From Streptomyces sp. A0958 (lineage in GTDB: Bacteria > Actinomycetota > Actinomycetes > Streptomycetales > Streptomycetaceae), in assembly GCF_004795035.1 (NCBI RefSeq), contig NZ_SSBK01000004.1:1-64000 (forward strand): a DNA stretch of 64,000 nucleotides, given 5' to 3'. Of this stretch, positions 25,003 to 34,138 are shown piece after piece. The notes under the pieces are model-generated. The model saw nothing but the letters and a program-made list of their open reading frames with translations, was not told the origin of the DNA and did not search any database. Both the position numbers and the translations under genes were made by a program. Numbering within the stretch: position 1 is the stretch's first letter; every line of letters begins with the position of its first letter.

Positions 25003-27394
25003 GATCGTCCGTGCTCGGATCGGCGAGCTGGGCGACCCGGCCGGCGTGCCGTTCGACCATCGACTCGAAGGTCTGGCGGGCGGTGCGCCCATTGCCGAAC
25101 GCCGGCCCCTTCGGCAGCTCCGTGAAGTACTTCAGCAGCGCCTCACCGGTACCGGACGCCAGGCTGTACTCCTGCTCGCGGGTCTGCTGCTCCACGATCC
25201 GCAGCAGCTCGGCCGGCGCGTAGTCGCTGAACGTGATGGTCCGCGAGAAGCGGGAGGCGACCCCCGGGTTGACGGTGAGGAACCGCTCCATCTCGTGGGT
25301 GTACCCGGCGACGATGACGACCACCGCGTCCCGGTGGTCCTCCATCAGCTTCACCAGCGTGTCGATCGCCTCCCGGCCGAAGTCCCGGCCGGAGTCCTCG
25401 GGGGACAGCGCGTACGCCTCGTCGACGAACAGCACCCCGCCGCGCGCCCGGTCGAACGCCTCCTGGGTGCGGATGGCGGTCGAACCGATGTGCTCACCGA
25501 CCAGGTCGACCCGGGAGACCTCGACCAGATGCCCACGCTCCAGCACCCCGAGCGCGGCCAGGATCTCGCCGTACAGCCGGGCCACCGTGGTCTTGCCGGT
25601 GCCGGGGGAGCCGGTGAAGACGAGATGGCGGCGGACCGAGGCCGCCTTGAGGCCCGCCTGCTGGCGCCTGCGCCCCACCTCGATCATGTCAGTGAGGGCA
25701 CGCACCTCGCGCTTGACGCTGTCGAGCCCGACCAGCGCGTCCAGTTCGCCCAGCACCTCCCCGGAGGTGCGCGCGGGCTCGGCCGGCGCCGCCACCGCCG
25801 GCGGTTCCACGGGGCGCGGCGCGGGGACCGACCCGAGCAGCCCGGGGGCCGACTGCGTCGCCGTCAGGACGGCGGCCGGCGGGGGAGTGGCGGTCCGCAG
25901 ACCGCTCTCGTCGCTCGTGCAGTCCTCCACGACCGGCCCGCCTCCCGTACCGTCCCCCGGCCCCGCGCCCTCGGGGAACTCGTACCCGCCGCGGGCGCAG
26001 CGCTCGGTGCGGCACCGGGTCAGCGTCGTGCGGCAGCCCTCCATCACATGGAAGCCGTACCCCTCGCTGCCCGTGACGCGGCAGCCGTGGAACGTCCCCC
26101 GGCCCTCCGCCGACACATAGAAGCCGGCCTCCGCGGGCGAGGTCACCGTGCAGCGCTCGATCACCGGATCGGCGCCCTTGGTGACGATCACGCCGGTCTG
26201 CGCGGCGTCGATGGTGCAGTTGTTCAGCGTGCCGCCGCTTCCGTGGTCGCGGAACCAGGCGCCGGTCGACGCCTCGCGGATGCGGCAGTCGTCGAGCTGG
26301 GCGGTCGCCCCGTCGCTGACCGACACCGCCGTGTTGCGGACCTGGGAGAGATCGCTGTCCACGACGTCGGCGCGCGAGCCCCGGTCGAGGACGAACAGGG
26401 CGTCCGGCACGTCGTGGACCCGGCAGGAATCCAGTATCACCGTCGCCCCGTCGCTGACCCAGACGGCCGGGTAGTCGCCCGTACTGTCGTGGATCTCGCA
26501 CTGGTTGGCGTCGACCCGGGTGCCGGGGTCCCAGACGGATAGCCCGTTGCGGCCGAAGCGGCGCACCGTCGAGCGGGTCAGCGTGAGCACCGCCCGCGAA
26601 CGCAGGTCCACCGCGTTCTCCGGGATGTCGTGGATGTCGCAGTCGGCGAGCGTGAGCACCGCGTCGGTGTCCAGGGTGACGCCGTCCGCCGAGGTGCGGT
26701 GCACCGTGCAGTCGGTGAGGTGGGCTGCGGCGCGGGCGGTCACCTGTATCCCGCTGCCCTTGATCTCGTACATCTCGCAGCCCACCGCCTCCAGGCCGCT
26801 GCCCTCGCCGGTGACGGACAGACCCGCGCCCGAGGCGTGGTGGACCCGGCAGCGCTCCAGCCGGGGGTGCCCGCCGTCGCGCACGGCGACCCCGGACTGA
26901 CCGGCCGATACGATCTCGCACTCCTCGAACACCCCGCCGGCGCCGTCGAGTACGGCGATGCCTACGCCCGCCGGATTGTCGACCGTGCACCGGCGCACGG
27001 AGGGCCGGGCAGCGCCCCGCACCTCGATGCCGGCGGCCGAGCGGGTCACGATCCGCACGTCCGCTATCTCCGGGGCGCCCTCCTCGATCAGCAGCGCGGG
27101 GGCCGCCGAGTCCTGCCCCTCCACGTGGAGGTCCTGGACGACGGCCGAGGCGCGTAGCGTCAGCGGCACCCCGTCGACGGGGGCGATGCGCACGGAACCG
27201 AGGGAGCCCTCCGGCCCGCGCAGCGTCACGGCGCGGGCGATGACCAGATTCTCCCGGTACGTTCCGGGGGCGACGGTGAGCACATCACCGTCCGCCGCCG
27301 CTTCCAGCGCAGCGGTGAGGGAGGCGTATTCGCCCGTGCGGCGCCGCCACCGCGATGTGCCGGTGTGCGTCACCTGGACTGTGCCCTGTGCCAT
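24962..27394 (-). CDS. Right-handed beta-helix protein fused to a CbbX/EccA-type AAA+ ATPase
   Basis: 810 residues from ATG 27394. Residues about 20-500 consist of parallel beta-helix repeats of the pectate-lyase-like/NosD type, seen as recurring V--C-V/I, SGI-V and G-V motifs. An Ala/Pro linker (about 510-545) leads to an AAA+ domain. Its Walker A is GSPGTGKTT (595-603), its Walker B is [10 protein letters not shown], and it also has [12 protein letters not shown] and sensor/arginine-finger [12 protein letters not shown]. The AAA part is closest in style to CbbX and the ATPase domain of type VII secretion EccA. It is cytoplasmic, with no signal peptide. The beta-helix may present a ladder for binding a partner that the ATPase remodels; this is inference. 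No ESX genes are adjacent. Confidence 0.85.
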   Translation of the reverse strand: MAQGTVQVTHTGTSRWRRRTGEYASLTAALEAAADGDVLTVAPGTYRENLVIARAVTLRGPEGSLGSVRIAPVDGVPLTLRASAVVQDLHVEGQDSAAPALLIEEGAPEIADVRIVTRSAAGIEVRGAARPSVRRCTVDNPAGVGIAVLDGAGGVFEECEIVSAGQSGVAVRDGGHPRLERCRVHHASGAGLSVTGEGSGLEAVGCEMYEIKGSGIQVTARAAAHLTDCTVHRTSADGVTLDTDAVLTLADCDIHDIPENAVDLRSRAVLTLTRSTVRRFGRNGLSVWDPGTRVDANQCEIHDSTGDYPAVWVSDGATVILDSCRVHDVPDALFVLDRGSRADVVDSDLSQVRNTAVSVSDGATAQLDDCRIREASTGAWFRDHGSGGTLNNCTIDAAQTGVIVTKGADPVIERCTVTSPAEAGFYVSAEGRGTFHGCRVTGSEGYGFHVMEGCRTTLTRCRTERCARGGYEFPEGAGPGDGTGGGPVVEDCTSDESGLRTATPPPAAVLTATQSAPGLLGSVPAPRPVEPPAVAAPAEPARTSGEVLGELDALVGLDSVKREVRALTDMIEVGRRRQQAGLKAASVRRHLVFTGSPGTGKTTVARLYGEILAALGVLERGHLVEVSRVDLVGEHIGSTAIRTQEAFDRARGGVLFVDEAYALSPEDSGRDFGREAIDTLVKLMEDHRDAVVVIVAGYTHEMERFLTVNPGVASRFSRTITFSDYAPAELLRIVEQQTREQEYSLASGTGEALLKYFTELPKGPAFGNGRTARQTFESMVERHAGRVAQLADPSTDDLTLLYPEDLPELP

Positions 27395-27614
27395 GGCGCT
27401 GTCGTGCCCCCGCCTCGTGCGTGTGTGATGCCCGGGTCACCGGCTTCGCGGCAGCGACCATCCGGGGTCCGCCTGCCGGAGAGCGACGGGCGGGCCGGTC
27501 CACCGTAGCGCGCGCGGAGGTCGGGAGTTGACCCGATCCGCAGGTCCCGGCAGCCGCCCCGGCGAGAGTGCGTGCATGGCGTCGCGCGGCAAGACGGGAA
27601 TCTGACGACAGGAC

Positions 27615-28220
27615 CTAGCTCCCGGTGCCCGTCCTGCCCCAGTCCGAACCGGCCTCGGCCCAGGCCCGGTCGAGCTGTTCGTACCGCCGCCGCGTCATGC
27701 GCCGGACGATCAGGCGCCGGCCGCACTCGATCAGCAGGGCGGCCAGCATCGCGGCGCCGAACCCGGCCAGTGCGGCATGGGTGTGCGCCGTCGGCGCGTC
27801 CATCGGCCGCAGCGCGGGACCGCCGTCCAGGTCGGTCCAGACCCGGACCTTCGCCCCCGGCTTCGCGTCGCGCGATCCGGTCGACACCACGGCGCTGCGC
27901 GCGGCCCCGTCCGGTGCGTGCCACCGGGCGAGCACGGCGGTCTGCGTGATGCCGCCGGTGGATACCTCGGGGTCGGTTGCGGAGCGGGGGGCGGCCACCC
28001 GGCGCACCACGACGGCGGTGGTGAGATGACGCTCCGCCCGCTGGGCGCGCACCGACGCCTGCAGCGCGCCGTCGGTGCGCGATCCGCAGAACCAGCCGAG
28101 CGCCGGCGCCGCCAGCACCAGCAGGAGGAACGCGGTCAGCGCCAGCCACGCCTCGCGCCGGTCCGTGGCACGGCACAGAGGATTGCGCCGCCAGCGCAGG
28201 ACTCCGGCCATCGCTCGCAC
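27615..28220 (-). CDS. Rv1733c-like membrane protein
   Basis: 201 residues from GTG 28220, with AAGGGGG upstream; ATG 28211 is an alternative. Layout: a basic N-terminus (LRWRRNPLCRATDRREAW), one helix (LALTAFLLLVLAAPALGWF), an extracytoplasmic domain of about 90 residues with VRVWTDLDGGPALRP, a second helix (AALAGFGAAMLAALLIE), and a basic tail. This two-helix layout with RRNPLCR is the pattern of the Rv1733c family, common in actinobacteria and of unknown role. Confidence 0.8.
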   Translation of the reverse strand: MRAMAGVLRWRRNPLCRATDRREAWLALTAFLLLVLAAPALGWFCGSRTDGALQASVRAQRAERHLTTAVVVRRVAAPRSATDPEVSTGGITQTAVLARWHAPDGAARSAVVSTGSRDAKPGAKVRVWTDLDGGPALRPMDAPTAHTHAALAGFGAAMLAALLIECGRRLIVRRMTRRRYEQLDRAWAEAGSDWGRTGTGS

Positions 28221-28687
28221 GGTTCTGCACCCCCTTCCGTGACCGTCCTGCCCGGTACGGTGCCCGTCACGTGCCGAGGCCGCGAGGAGCCGGCGGCCTC
28301 ACCCCGACCAACGCGTCGCCCACCGCCGTGGGTTCCCGGCCCTGAGGACGTACTCGGCCGAGAATACGTGGACGAGTCCGTCGCCGAGGAGGGATGCCTG
28401 GGAGACCGTATGCGGACCGGGCCGCCGCCCCGGATGACGGCCCGTGCGTCGGGGAGCGGATTCCGGCCGAAGGCGCGCTCGACCACCCGTCCGGCGCGGG
28501 TGCTCGGGCGGGTGCCCGCTCGCCGCGCAGCAGCGCGCCGTCCGTCTCCCCCGGTTTCGGGACCTCCACGGTCGGCGTCGCTCTTCCCGGCGCGAACAGG
28601 GCGATGCCGCCGTCCGGCAGGGGACGGCGGACACCGGGGCCCTTCGCGGTCGTTGACGCGACGACCGTGCCCCGGGCCCCTGAGCGG
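28221..28687. other. 467-bp region without an intact gene
   Basis: No frame gives a convincing protein. On the minus strand three peptide-like stretches follow each other in different frames: LPDGGIALFAPGRATPTVEV (around 28600), FGRNPLPDARAVIRGGGPV (around 28450) and VSQASLLGDGLVHVFSAEY (around 28360). They may be a gene broken by two frameshifts, with the stop near 28299, but no family is recognised and chance cannot be excluded. The promoter of the Rv1733c-like gene is expected at its left end. Confidence 0.3.
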
Positions 28688-29164
28688 CTAGTAGCCCCGG
28701 CCGCCCTGGTAGGGGCGGCCGTACGGGTCCTCGTACGGCGACTGCGCGGGGGCGGGCCGCGGCGCCGCCGGACGCATCGACTCGTAGCCCGTGCTCGGCG
28801 CCGGACGCTGCTGCTGCGGCGGGGGCGCCTGGTACATCCCGCGGCCGCCGGCCGGCTGCTGCGGGATGTAGGGCGCCGGCGCGTGCTGCAGTTGCGCGGG
28901 CTGCATCGGGGTGTAGCTCTGCTGAGCCGCCGGCTGCGGGTAGCCGTACGACTGCTGGGGCTGGGACGGCGCCGCGGGCAGCGCCGGCAGGGCCGAGGGG
29001 AGCGCCGGCAGGTAGCTGTTGCCGGTGTCGTACGCGGCAGGCACTCGGATCGGTGCGATCTGAGGGGTGCCCCGCTCCGCGACCAGGGAGTCGTAGATCG
29101 GAGTGTCGGGGAACGACGGCGCGGCGTAGTATCCGCCGCCGTAGGTGGAGCGGGGGGAGGTCAT
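28688..29164 (-). CDS. DUF6643 family Pro/Gln/Tyr-rich protein
   Basis: 158 residues from ATG 29164; AGGAGG ends one base before the ATG, unusually close. The well-ordered N-terminus MTSPRSTYGGGYYAAPSFPD then TPIYDSLVAERGTPQIAPIRVPA is the conserved DUF6643 head. The rest is low-complexity sequence rich in Pro, Gln, Tyr and Ala (QPQQSYGYPQPAAQQSY), ending YQGGRGY. It is cytoplasmic, probably disordered. Function is unknown, but the family is widespread in Streptomyces. An AT-rich promoter region with an inverted repeat (29193-29210) lies upstream. Confidence 0.85.
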   Translation of the reverse strand: MTSPRSTYGGGYYAAPSFPDTPIYDSLVAERGTPQIAPIRVPAAYDTGNSYLPALPSALPALPAAPSQPQQSYGYPQPAAQQSYTPMQPAQLQHAPAPYIPQQPAGGRGMYQAPPPQQQRPAPSTGYESMRPAAPRPAPAQSPYEDPYGRPYQGGRGY

Positions 29165-29490
29165 GCCTCCTAAGTTAAGCCCACGATGTGCGAATTGGGG
29201 AGTCCCAATTTCCCGGTCATCGGATTTACTGTGGTTCTTGCTGCCTGAGCTGCTGAAACATCGGCAAAGCCCCCTTCGGGAGAGGCCTTTCCGCAGTGGT
29301 GCCCGCCGGCTCATGATCCGGGCGTGTCGCTCGGCGGAACCCCCCGCGTACCGCCGCCGGGGGCCGCACTCATTCGGGCCACCGGGCGCGCGGGGCGGAC
29401 GAGCCGACGGCAGAGTGGTGGCACCACCGTCGCAGCGCGCCCGTCCGCTTCGCCCGCAGCGCTCCCTCAAGGCGTCCACCAGGAGGTTCC
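29165..29490. other. 326-bp divergent intergenic region
   Basis: Lies between the divergent DUF6643 gene and the gene at 29491. The first 80 bp are AT-rich and carry the inverted repeat. The rest is GC-rich, with no convincing frame; the ribosome site AGGAGG at 29481-29486 belongs to the next gene. Confidence 0.6.
29193..29210. promoter_or_regulatory. Inverted repeat AATTGGG-GAGT-CCCAATT before the DUF6643 gene
   Basis: Seven-bp perfect arms (29193-29199 and 29204-29210) in an AT-rich patch, 28 bp upstream of the DUF6643 start. It may be an operator in the promoter. Confidence 0.45.
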
Positions 29491-30144
29491 GTGCACGACA
29501 AGCCGCTCCTCGGGAGCGCCGGTGAACTGTTGCGCCGACGACACGGCTCCCCGCACACATCCGTGGCGGAGCCCGACCGGTTCGGGGTGGACAGTCCGCT
29601 GGTGGGCGGGTTCCTTTCCGGCACCCTCACACCGGACGACGAGGCACGGCTCGCCGACGAAGTCGCCCAACTGCTGCCGCACCACTGGGACCTGCCCAAC
29701 AAGTCCGTGGAGAGGCTGACCCCGCTCATCGACCACCTGGGCGGTCAGAAGGAGCTGATGGTCTGGCTCGACCGCCACCCGGGGCGGCCCAGGCGCGTGG
29801 CCCGGATCTACGTACTCATGGGCAACCTGGACCGGTACAGCGACGACGCCGAGGTCCTGGGAGCGGTGCGCCGGGCCAGGGCGCGGAACCCGTTCCCGGA
29901 CGGCCTGCGTGAGCACCTGACGCCGGCGACCACGGACGCGACGCTGGCCGGGCTGGCCCCCGGGATCGAGGGCCTGCTCAGCGAGGGGCGCGAGGACGAC
30001 GCCACCAACCTCGCCCTGGCGACCGCCGACTGGTTGCGCGGCGCGGTGCGGGATGTCGAGAACCCGGACGCGGACTTGCGCGACGTGGGCGAACTCATGG
30101 AACACCTGCACCAGGACATCAGCGAGTCCGACGCCCGCCCCTGA
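29491..30144 (+). CDS. Hypothetical cytoplasmic protein
   Basis: 217 residues from GTG 29491, with a perfect AGGAGG 4 nt upstream. It is mostly helical and soluble; segments include SPLVGGFLSGTLTPDDEARLADEVAQLLPHHWDLPNKSVERLTPLIDHLGGQKELMVWLD and an acidic C-terminus ending MEHLHQDISESDARP. There is no signal peptide, membrane helix or known motif. I do not recognise the family. It is not in an operon: a gap of more than 550 bp follows. Confidence 0.7.
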   Translation: MHDKPLLGSAGELLRRRHGSPHTSVAEPDRFGVDSPLVGGFLSGTLTPDDEARLADEVAQLLPHHWDLPNKSVERLTPLIDHLGGQKELMVWLDRHPGRPRRVARIYVLMGNLDRYSDDAEVLGAVRRARARNPFPDGLREHLTPATTDATLAGLAPGIEGLLSEGREDDATNLALATADWLRGAVRDVENPDADLRDVGELMEHLHQDISESDARP

Positions 30145-30702
30145 CACGACCGGCCCGCCCCCTCATCCACCTGTCGGCCCGTTCGAGCCGGGCCCTTCGG
30201 ACTGCGGTCCCTCACACGGCGGATGGCTGACGAGGAGATCGTCGCCGTCGCCGTCGCCGTCGCCGCCGGCAGCCGGCAGCCGGCTCGCGAACGAGGCGAG
30301 GGCCGTGGTGGTGGGGAACGGAGTGGTCGGGGCCAAGGGGCGCCTCGCCGCCGGTGAGCGCGGTGAGCCCCGCCGCCTGGACGCCGAGCCCCGCCCTTCG
30401 GATGCCCACCTCTTCGGGTGCTCGATCCGTTCACCTCAGGCCGGACGGTCCGCGGCTGCCGAACCTCTGGGCCGTCAGCGGCGGGATGATGCCGATGTGT
30501 TCGCCGCCGGTGGTGCCGATCGCGATGCCGGCGAGCAACGAGCCGCCACCACGCCACAGGGGCGAAGCCGCCCGCGAAGCCCCCGGCAGACACGGATGAT
30601 CCGGCCCGTCCACTCCATCCGGTCACCTCTTTGGGTCCGGACCGCGCGGGCATTAGGTTGAGCCGGAAAGGTCTCGGCAGCGGACTCGCGATGGGGGCGA
30701 GC
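30145..30702. other. 558-bp region without an intact gene
   Basis: It contains a GTCGCC hexamer repeated four times (30241-30264), followed by GCCGGCA repeats (30265-30284). On the minus strand a short stretch reading [20 protein letters not shown] (about 30470-30530) looks peptide-like but is not part of a complete frame. The promoter of the TerD gene should lie near its right end. Confidence 0.5.
30241..30284. repeat. Short tandem repeats (GTCGCC x4, GCCGGCA x2+)
   Basis: Four perfect hexamers, then two full heptamers and a partial one. They lie in noncoding sequence between the hypothetical gene and the TerD gene. Probably slippage; no function is inferred. Confidence 0.8.
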
Positions 30703-32034
30703 ATGACCATGCAAAAGGGAACCAATGTCCCAGTGGCGGCCCAGGCCGTGCGCGTCGAACTGGGATGGCAGACCGCCCCGGGGACGCCGGACGTGGATGC
30801 CTCCGCGCTCCTTCTCCTCGGCTCGGGAAAGGTGCGCGACGACGCGGACTTCGTCTTCTACAACCAGCCCGCCCACGCCTCCGGCGCGGTGCGCCACGAG
30901 GGGAAGCGCACCGACGGCGGGGCGGCGACCGACACCCTGGCCGTCGACCTGGCCCGGGTGGAGTCAGCCATCGACCGGGTGGTGCTGGTCGCGTCGGCGG
31001 ACGGCGGCACGTTCGGCCGGGTGAGCGGGTTGTACGTACGGCTCATGGACGCGTCCAGCGGTGCCGAACTGGCTCGCTTCGACAGCTCCGACGCCACCGT
31101 GGAGACGGCCTTCATCCTCGGCGAGCTCTACCGGCGCCAGGGCGCCTGGAAGTTCCGCGCGGTCGGCCAGGGCTACGACTCCGGGCTCGAAGGGCTCGCC
31201 ACCGACTTCGGGATCTCCGTCGACGAACCCCAGCAGCCCCAAGCGCCCCAGGCACCGCAGCAGCCGCAGCCGCCCCACCCGGACACACGGGTCGCCGCCG
31301 CGCCGCCGCCTCCGCCGTATGCCCAGCAGCCCCAGCCGACGCTCGCCGCACCGATGGCCCCGCCCATCCCGCCCGCGCCGCCCGCCCCGCAGCCCGTCCG
31401 GCTCACCAAGGTGACGCTCACGAAGGAAGCGCCGTCCGTCTCGCTGGCCAAGCAGGGCGGGACCTCGGGAGCGATGCGCGTCAACCTCAACTGGGAGGTG
31501 CACAAGCAGTTCAAGGGATGGGGCAGCAAGCTCGGCCGGGCCGTCGCGAACCACTCGGACCTCGACCTCGACCTCTGCGCGCTCTACGAACTGACCGACG
31601 GCCGCAAGGGAGTCGTGCAGGCCCTCGGAAACGCCTTCGGCTCCCTCAACCAGCCGCCGTTCATCCACCTCGACGGCGACGACCGCACCGGTGCCGTCGC
31701 CTCCGGCGAGAACCTGACGATCAACCTCGACCAGAAGGCCAGACTCCGCAGGGTCCTGATCTTCGTCACCATCTACGAAGGGGCCCGGAGCTTCGCCGAT
31801 CTGCACGCGACCGTCACGCTCCAGCCCCAGAACGGCGCGCCGATCGACTTCTCGCTGGACGAGTGCACGGTCCCGTCCACCGTCTGCGCCCTCGCGCTCA
31901 TCACCAACACCGGGAGCGACCTCACCGTGCAGCGCGAGGCCCGCTACCTGGTGCCGCAGCGCGGGGTGAGCCCGCAGCGCACCATCGACCAGGCCTACGG
32001 CTGGGGCATGAACTGGACCCCCGGCCGCAAGTGA
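30703..32034 (+). CDS. TerD family protein with two TerD-like domains and a Pro/Gln linker
   Basis: 443 residues from ATG 30703; ATG 30691 and ATG 30709 are close alternatives, and GGGGGCGA supports 30703. The first TerD domain (residues 1-170) contains [41 protein letters not shown] and [17 protein letters not shown]. It is followed by a linker of about 75 residues rich in Pro, Gln and Ala. The second domain (250-443) has [33 protein letters not shown], and [10 protein letters not shown] with the acidic Ca2+-binding cluster. TerD proteins bind Ca2+ and belong to stress-responsive tellurite-resistance systems; partners may include phosphatase and P-loop proteins. No other ter genes are nearby. 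Confidence 0.88.
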   Translation: MTMQKGTNVPVAAQAVRVELGWQTAPGTPDVDASALLLLGSGKVRDDADFVFYNQPAHASGAVRHEGKRTDGGAATDTLAVDLARVESAIDRVVLVASADGGTFGRVSGLYVRLMDASSGAELARFDSSDATVETAFILGELYRRQGAWKFRAVGQGYDSGLEGLATDFGISVDEPQQPQAPQAPQQPQPPHPDTRVAAAPPPPPYAQQPQPTLAAPMAPPIPPAPPAPQPVRLTKVTLTKEAPSVSLAKQGGTSGAMRVNLNWEVHKQFKGWGSKLGRAVANHSDLDLDLCALYELTDGRKGVVQALGNAFGSLNQPPFIHLDGDDRTGAVASGENLTINLDQKARLRRVLIFVTIYEGARSFADLHATVTLQPQNGAPIDFSLDECTVPSTVCALALITNTGSDLTVQREARYLVPQRGVSPQRTIDQAYGWGMNWTPGRK

Positions 32035-32055
32035 GCCCGCGGGGGCGTCAGCGGG

Positions 32056-33228
32056 TCACTGATCCGGTGCGGCCTCGGGACGGGCGTACGTACGCCCCTT
32101 CCAGGCCGCACCGCGCCCCCGGTAGTGCTGCACCGCGGAATCGACCGTCATCAGGAGATACAGCAGCGCCGTGAACGGCAGCAGCGGGGCGAGCCACAGC
32201 GACTGCCGGTAGTACCCCAGCATCGGCATGTACGTCCCGGCCATCACGGCCCACGCCACGCCCCCGGCCCACGCCGCCACCGGACCCGCGCCCAGCACCC
32301 CGGCGACCAGCGTCACGGGCGGCGCGAGATAGACGAGCGCGAGCCCGAGCACCGTACCGAGCAGCACCAGCGGATTGTGCCGGAGCTGGGCGTACGCGCT
32401 GCGCGAGACCATCCGCCACAGATCGGCCAGGCGCGGATAGGGCCGCACACTGTCCACCCGCTCCGCGAGCCCCAGCCAGATCCGGCCCCCCGAGCGCCGC
32501 ACCGCCCGGGCCAGCGACACGTCGTCGATCACCGCCTGCCTGATCACATCGGGCACCCCGGCCCGCACCGCCGTTTCCGTCCGCAGCAGCACACAGCCGC
32601 CCGCCGCGGCCGCCGTCCGCCCTCCGGCCCGGTTCACCCACCGGAACGGATAGAGCTGCGAGAAGAAGTAGACGAAGGCCGGCACCACGAGCCGCTCCCA
32701 GACGCTCGCCACCCGAAGCCGCGCCATCTGCGAGACCAGGTCGAAGCCGCCCGTCTCCGCGGCGGCCACCAGCTCCCGCAGGCTGTCCGGCTCGTGTGCG
32801 ATGTCCGCGTCCGTCAGCAGCAGGTACTCCGGGTCCCGGGCGCGCGCCAGGGCGATCCCGTGCCGTACGGCCCAGAGCTTGCCCGTCCAGCCGGGCTCGG
32901 GCTCCCCGGGCGAGACCACCGTCACCGCAAGCCCGCCGCACCGCACGGACAGCGTGCGGGCGATGTCCCCGGTGCCGTCCTTGCTGCAGTCGTCGACCAG
33001 GAAGATCTCGGCGCTCCCCGGATAGTCCTGCGCCAGCAGCGACGGCAGGCTCACCGGCAGCACGGCCGCCTCGTCGCGGGCGGGCACGACGACGGCGACC
33101 GACGGCCAGTGCTCCGGGTCCGCACGGCTCGGCAGCCGCTGGTCGGTGCGCCAGAAGAACCCCTGGCCCAGCAGCAGCCACACCCATGCGACAAGCGAAC
33201 CCACGGCGATCCAGGCAACGGCGCTCAT
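32056..33228 (-). CDS. Glycosyltransferase family 2 (HpnB-like)
   Basis: 390 residues from ATG 33228. An N-terminal helix (AWIAVGSLVAWVWLLLG) precedes the GT-A fold: VAVVVPARDEA, EIFLVDDCSKDGTGDIA, LLLTDADIAHEPDSL (DxD metal motif) and VIDDVSLARAVRRSGGR. Three C-terminal helices follow. The layout matches the hopanoid-associated HpnB group of membrane glycosyltransferases. CAGACT (minus strand, 33241-33236) lies 7 nt before the ATG, suggesting a leaderless transcript. It shares a 58-bp divergent promoter region with the racemase-like gene. The acceptor is unknown, and no hopanoid genes are adjacent. Confidence 0.85.
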   Translation of the reverse strand: MSAVAWIAVGSLVAWVWLLLGQGFFWRTDQRLPSRADPEHWPSVAVVVPARDEAAVLPVSLPSLLAQDYPGSAEIFLVDDCSKDGTGDIARTLSVRCGGLAVTVVSPGEPEPGWTGKLWAVRHGIALARARDPEYLLLTDADIAHEPDSLRELVAAAETGGFDLVSQMARLRVASVWERLVVPAFVYFFSQLYPFRWVNRAGGRTAAAAGGCVLLRTETAVRAGVPDVIRQAVIDDVSLARAVRRSGGRIWLGLAERVDSVRPYPRLADLWRMVSRSAYAQLRHNPLVLLGTVLGLALVYLAPPVTLVAGVLGAGPVAAWAGGVAWAVMAGTYMPMLGYYRQSLWLAPLLPFTALLYLLMTVDSAVQHYRGRGAAWKGRTYARPEAAPDQ

Positions 33229-33235
33229 TGGGCGA

Positions 33236-33280
33236 AGTCTGCACCACTGAGCGGGGACCGCAAGGGCGGTCGACTATGGT
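33236..33280. promoter_or_regulatory. Back-to-back leaderless promoters for the glycosyltransferase and the racemase
   Basis: Minus-strand -10 CAGACT at 33241-33236, 7 nt from the glycosyltransferase ATG. Plus-strand -10 TATGGT at 33275-33280, 6 nt from the racemase GTG. Only 33 bp lie between the two hexamers, so the -35 regions must overlap. Confidence 0.5.
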
Positions 33281-33286
33281 GACCGG

Positions 33287-34069
33287 GTGAAGATCGCGCT
33301 CATGGACTCCGGAATCGGCCTGCTCGCCGCCGCCGCCGCAGTACGCCGGCTGAGGCCGGACGCCGATCTCGTGCTCTCCTGCGACCCCGACCACATGCCC
33401 TGGGGCCGCGCGCCCGAGGGCGTGACCGCCCGCGCCCTCGCGGTGGCCCGAGCCGCCGCCGCCCACCGGCCCGACGCGCTGATCGTCGCCTGCAACACCG
33501 CCTCCGTGCACGCGCTCGCGACGCTGCGGGCCGAACTGGAACCAGGGCTGCCGGTCATCGGCACCGTCCCCGCCATCAAGCCGGCCGCGGCGGCCGGCGG
33601 GTCCGTCGCGATCTGGGCAACCCCGGCCACCACCGGCAGCCCGTACCAGCGCGGACTGATCCGTGACTTCGCCGGGACCGCCGCCGTCACCGAGGTGCCC
33701 TGCCCGGGCCTCGCCGACGCCGTGGAGCACGCCGACGAGGCCGGGATCGAGAAGGCGCTCGCCGCCGCGGCCGCGCTCACCCCGCCCGATGTGCGGGCCG
33801 TCGTCCTGGGCTGCACCCACTACGAGCTGGTCGCCGAACGCATCCGCGACGCCGTCCGCCGGCCGGGCCGCCCTCCGGTCGCCCTGCACGGGTCCGCCGG
33901 GGCCGTCGCCGCCCAGGCACTGCGCCGGATCGGGGCCGAACCCGCTCCGTCGGCCGAACCCTCCACCTCCGTCGCGGTACTCCTCAGCGGACGTGCCGCG
34001 GAGCTGCCGCAAGCCGCGCTGACCTACCCCGAAGGACGCCGGCTGGCCGCCGTCGACTCCGTGCGCTGA
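33287..34069 (+). CDS. Aspartate/glutamate racemase family protein (MurI-like)
   Basis: 260 residues from GTG 33287. The N-terminal MDSGIGLLAAAAAVRRLRP, the first catalytic Cys69 in VACNTASVHAL, and the second Cys176 in LGCTHYELV are the two-base racemase signature. GTVPAIKPA also matches glutamate racemase. MurI makes D-glutamate for peptidoglycan. The canonical murI lies elsewhere in Streptomyces genomes, so this may be a second racemase or a relative with another substrate. The probable leaderless promoter is described separately. Confidence 0.82.
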   Translation: MKIALMDSGIGLLAAAAAVRRLRPDADLVLSCDPDHMPWGRAPEGVTARALAVARAAAAHRPDALIVACNTASVHALATLRAELEPGLPVIGTVPAIKPAAAAGGSVAIWATPATTGSPYQRGLIRDFAGTAAVTEVPCPGLADAVEHADEAGIEKALAAAAALTPPDVRAVVLGCTHYELVAERIRDAVRRPGRPPVALHGSAGAVAAQALRRIGAEPAPSAEPSTSVAVLLSGRAAELPQAALTYPEGRRLAAVDSVR

Positions 34070-34138
34070 CCCTCCGGCGACCCGGCCGGGGCCTTCGGAC
34101 CCGTCCCCCCGCGCGCTTTCTTCAGTACGCTGCTCGGC

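Noticed and set aside
30241..30284. GTCGCC repeats as a possible CRISPR or regulatory array
   Set aside because: Units are 6-7 bp and contiguous without spacers; this is a simple slippage repeat.
30431..30613. 60-codon minus-strand frame with a stretch reading [20 protein letters not shown]
   Set aside because: It looks protein-like over about 20 residues only, has no ribosome site, and I find no continuation in another frame. Not enough to call a gene or remnant.
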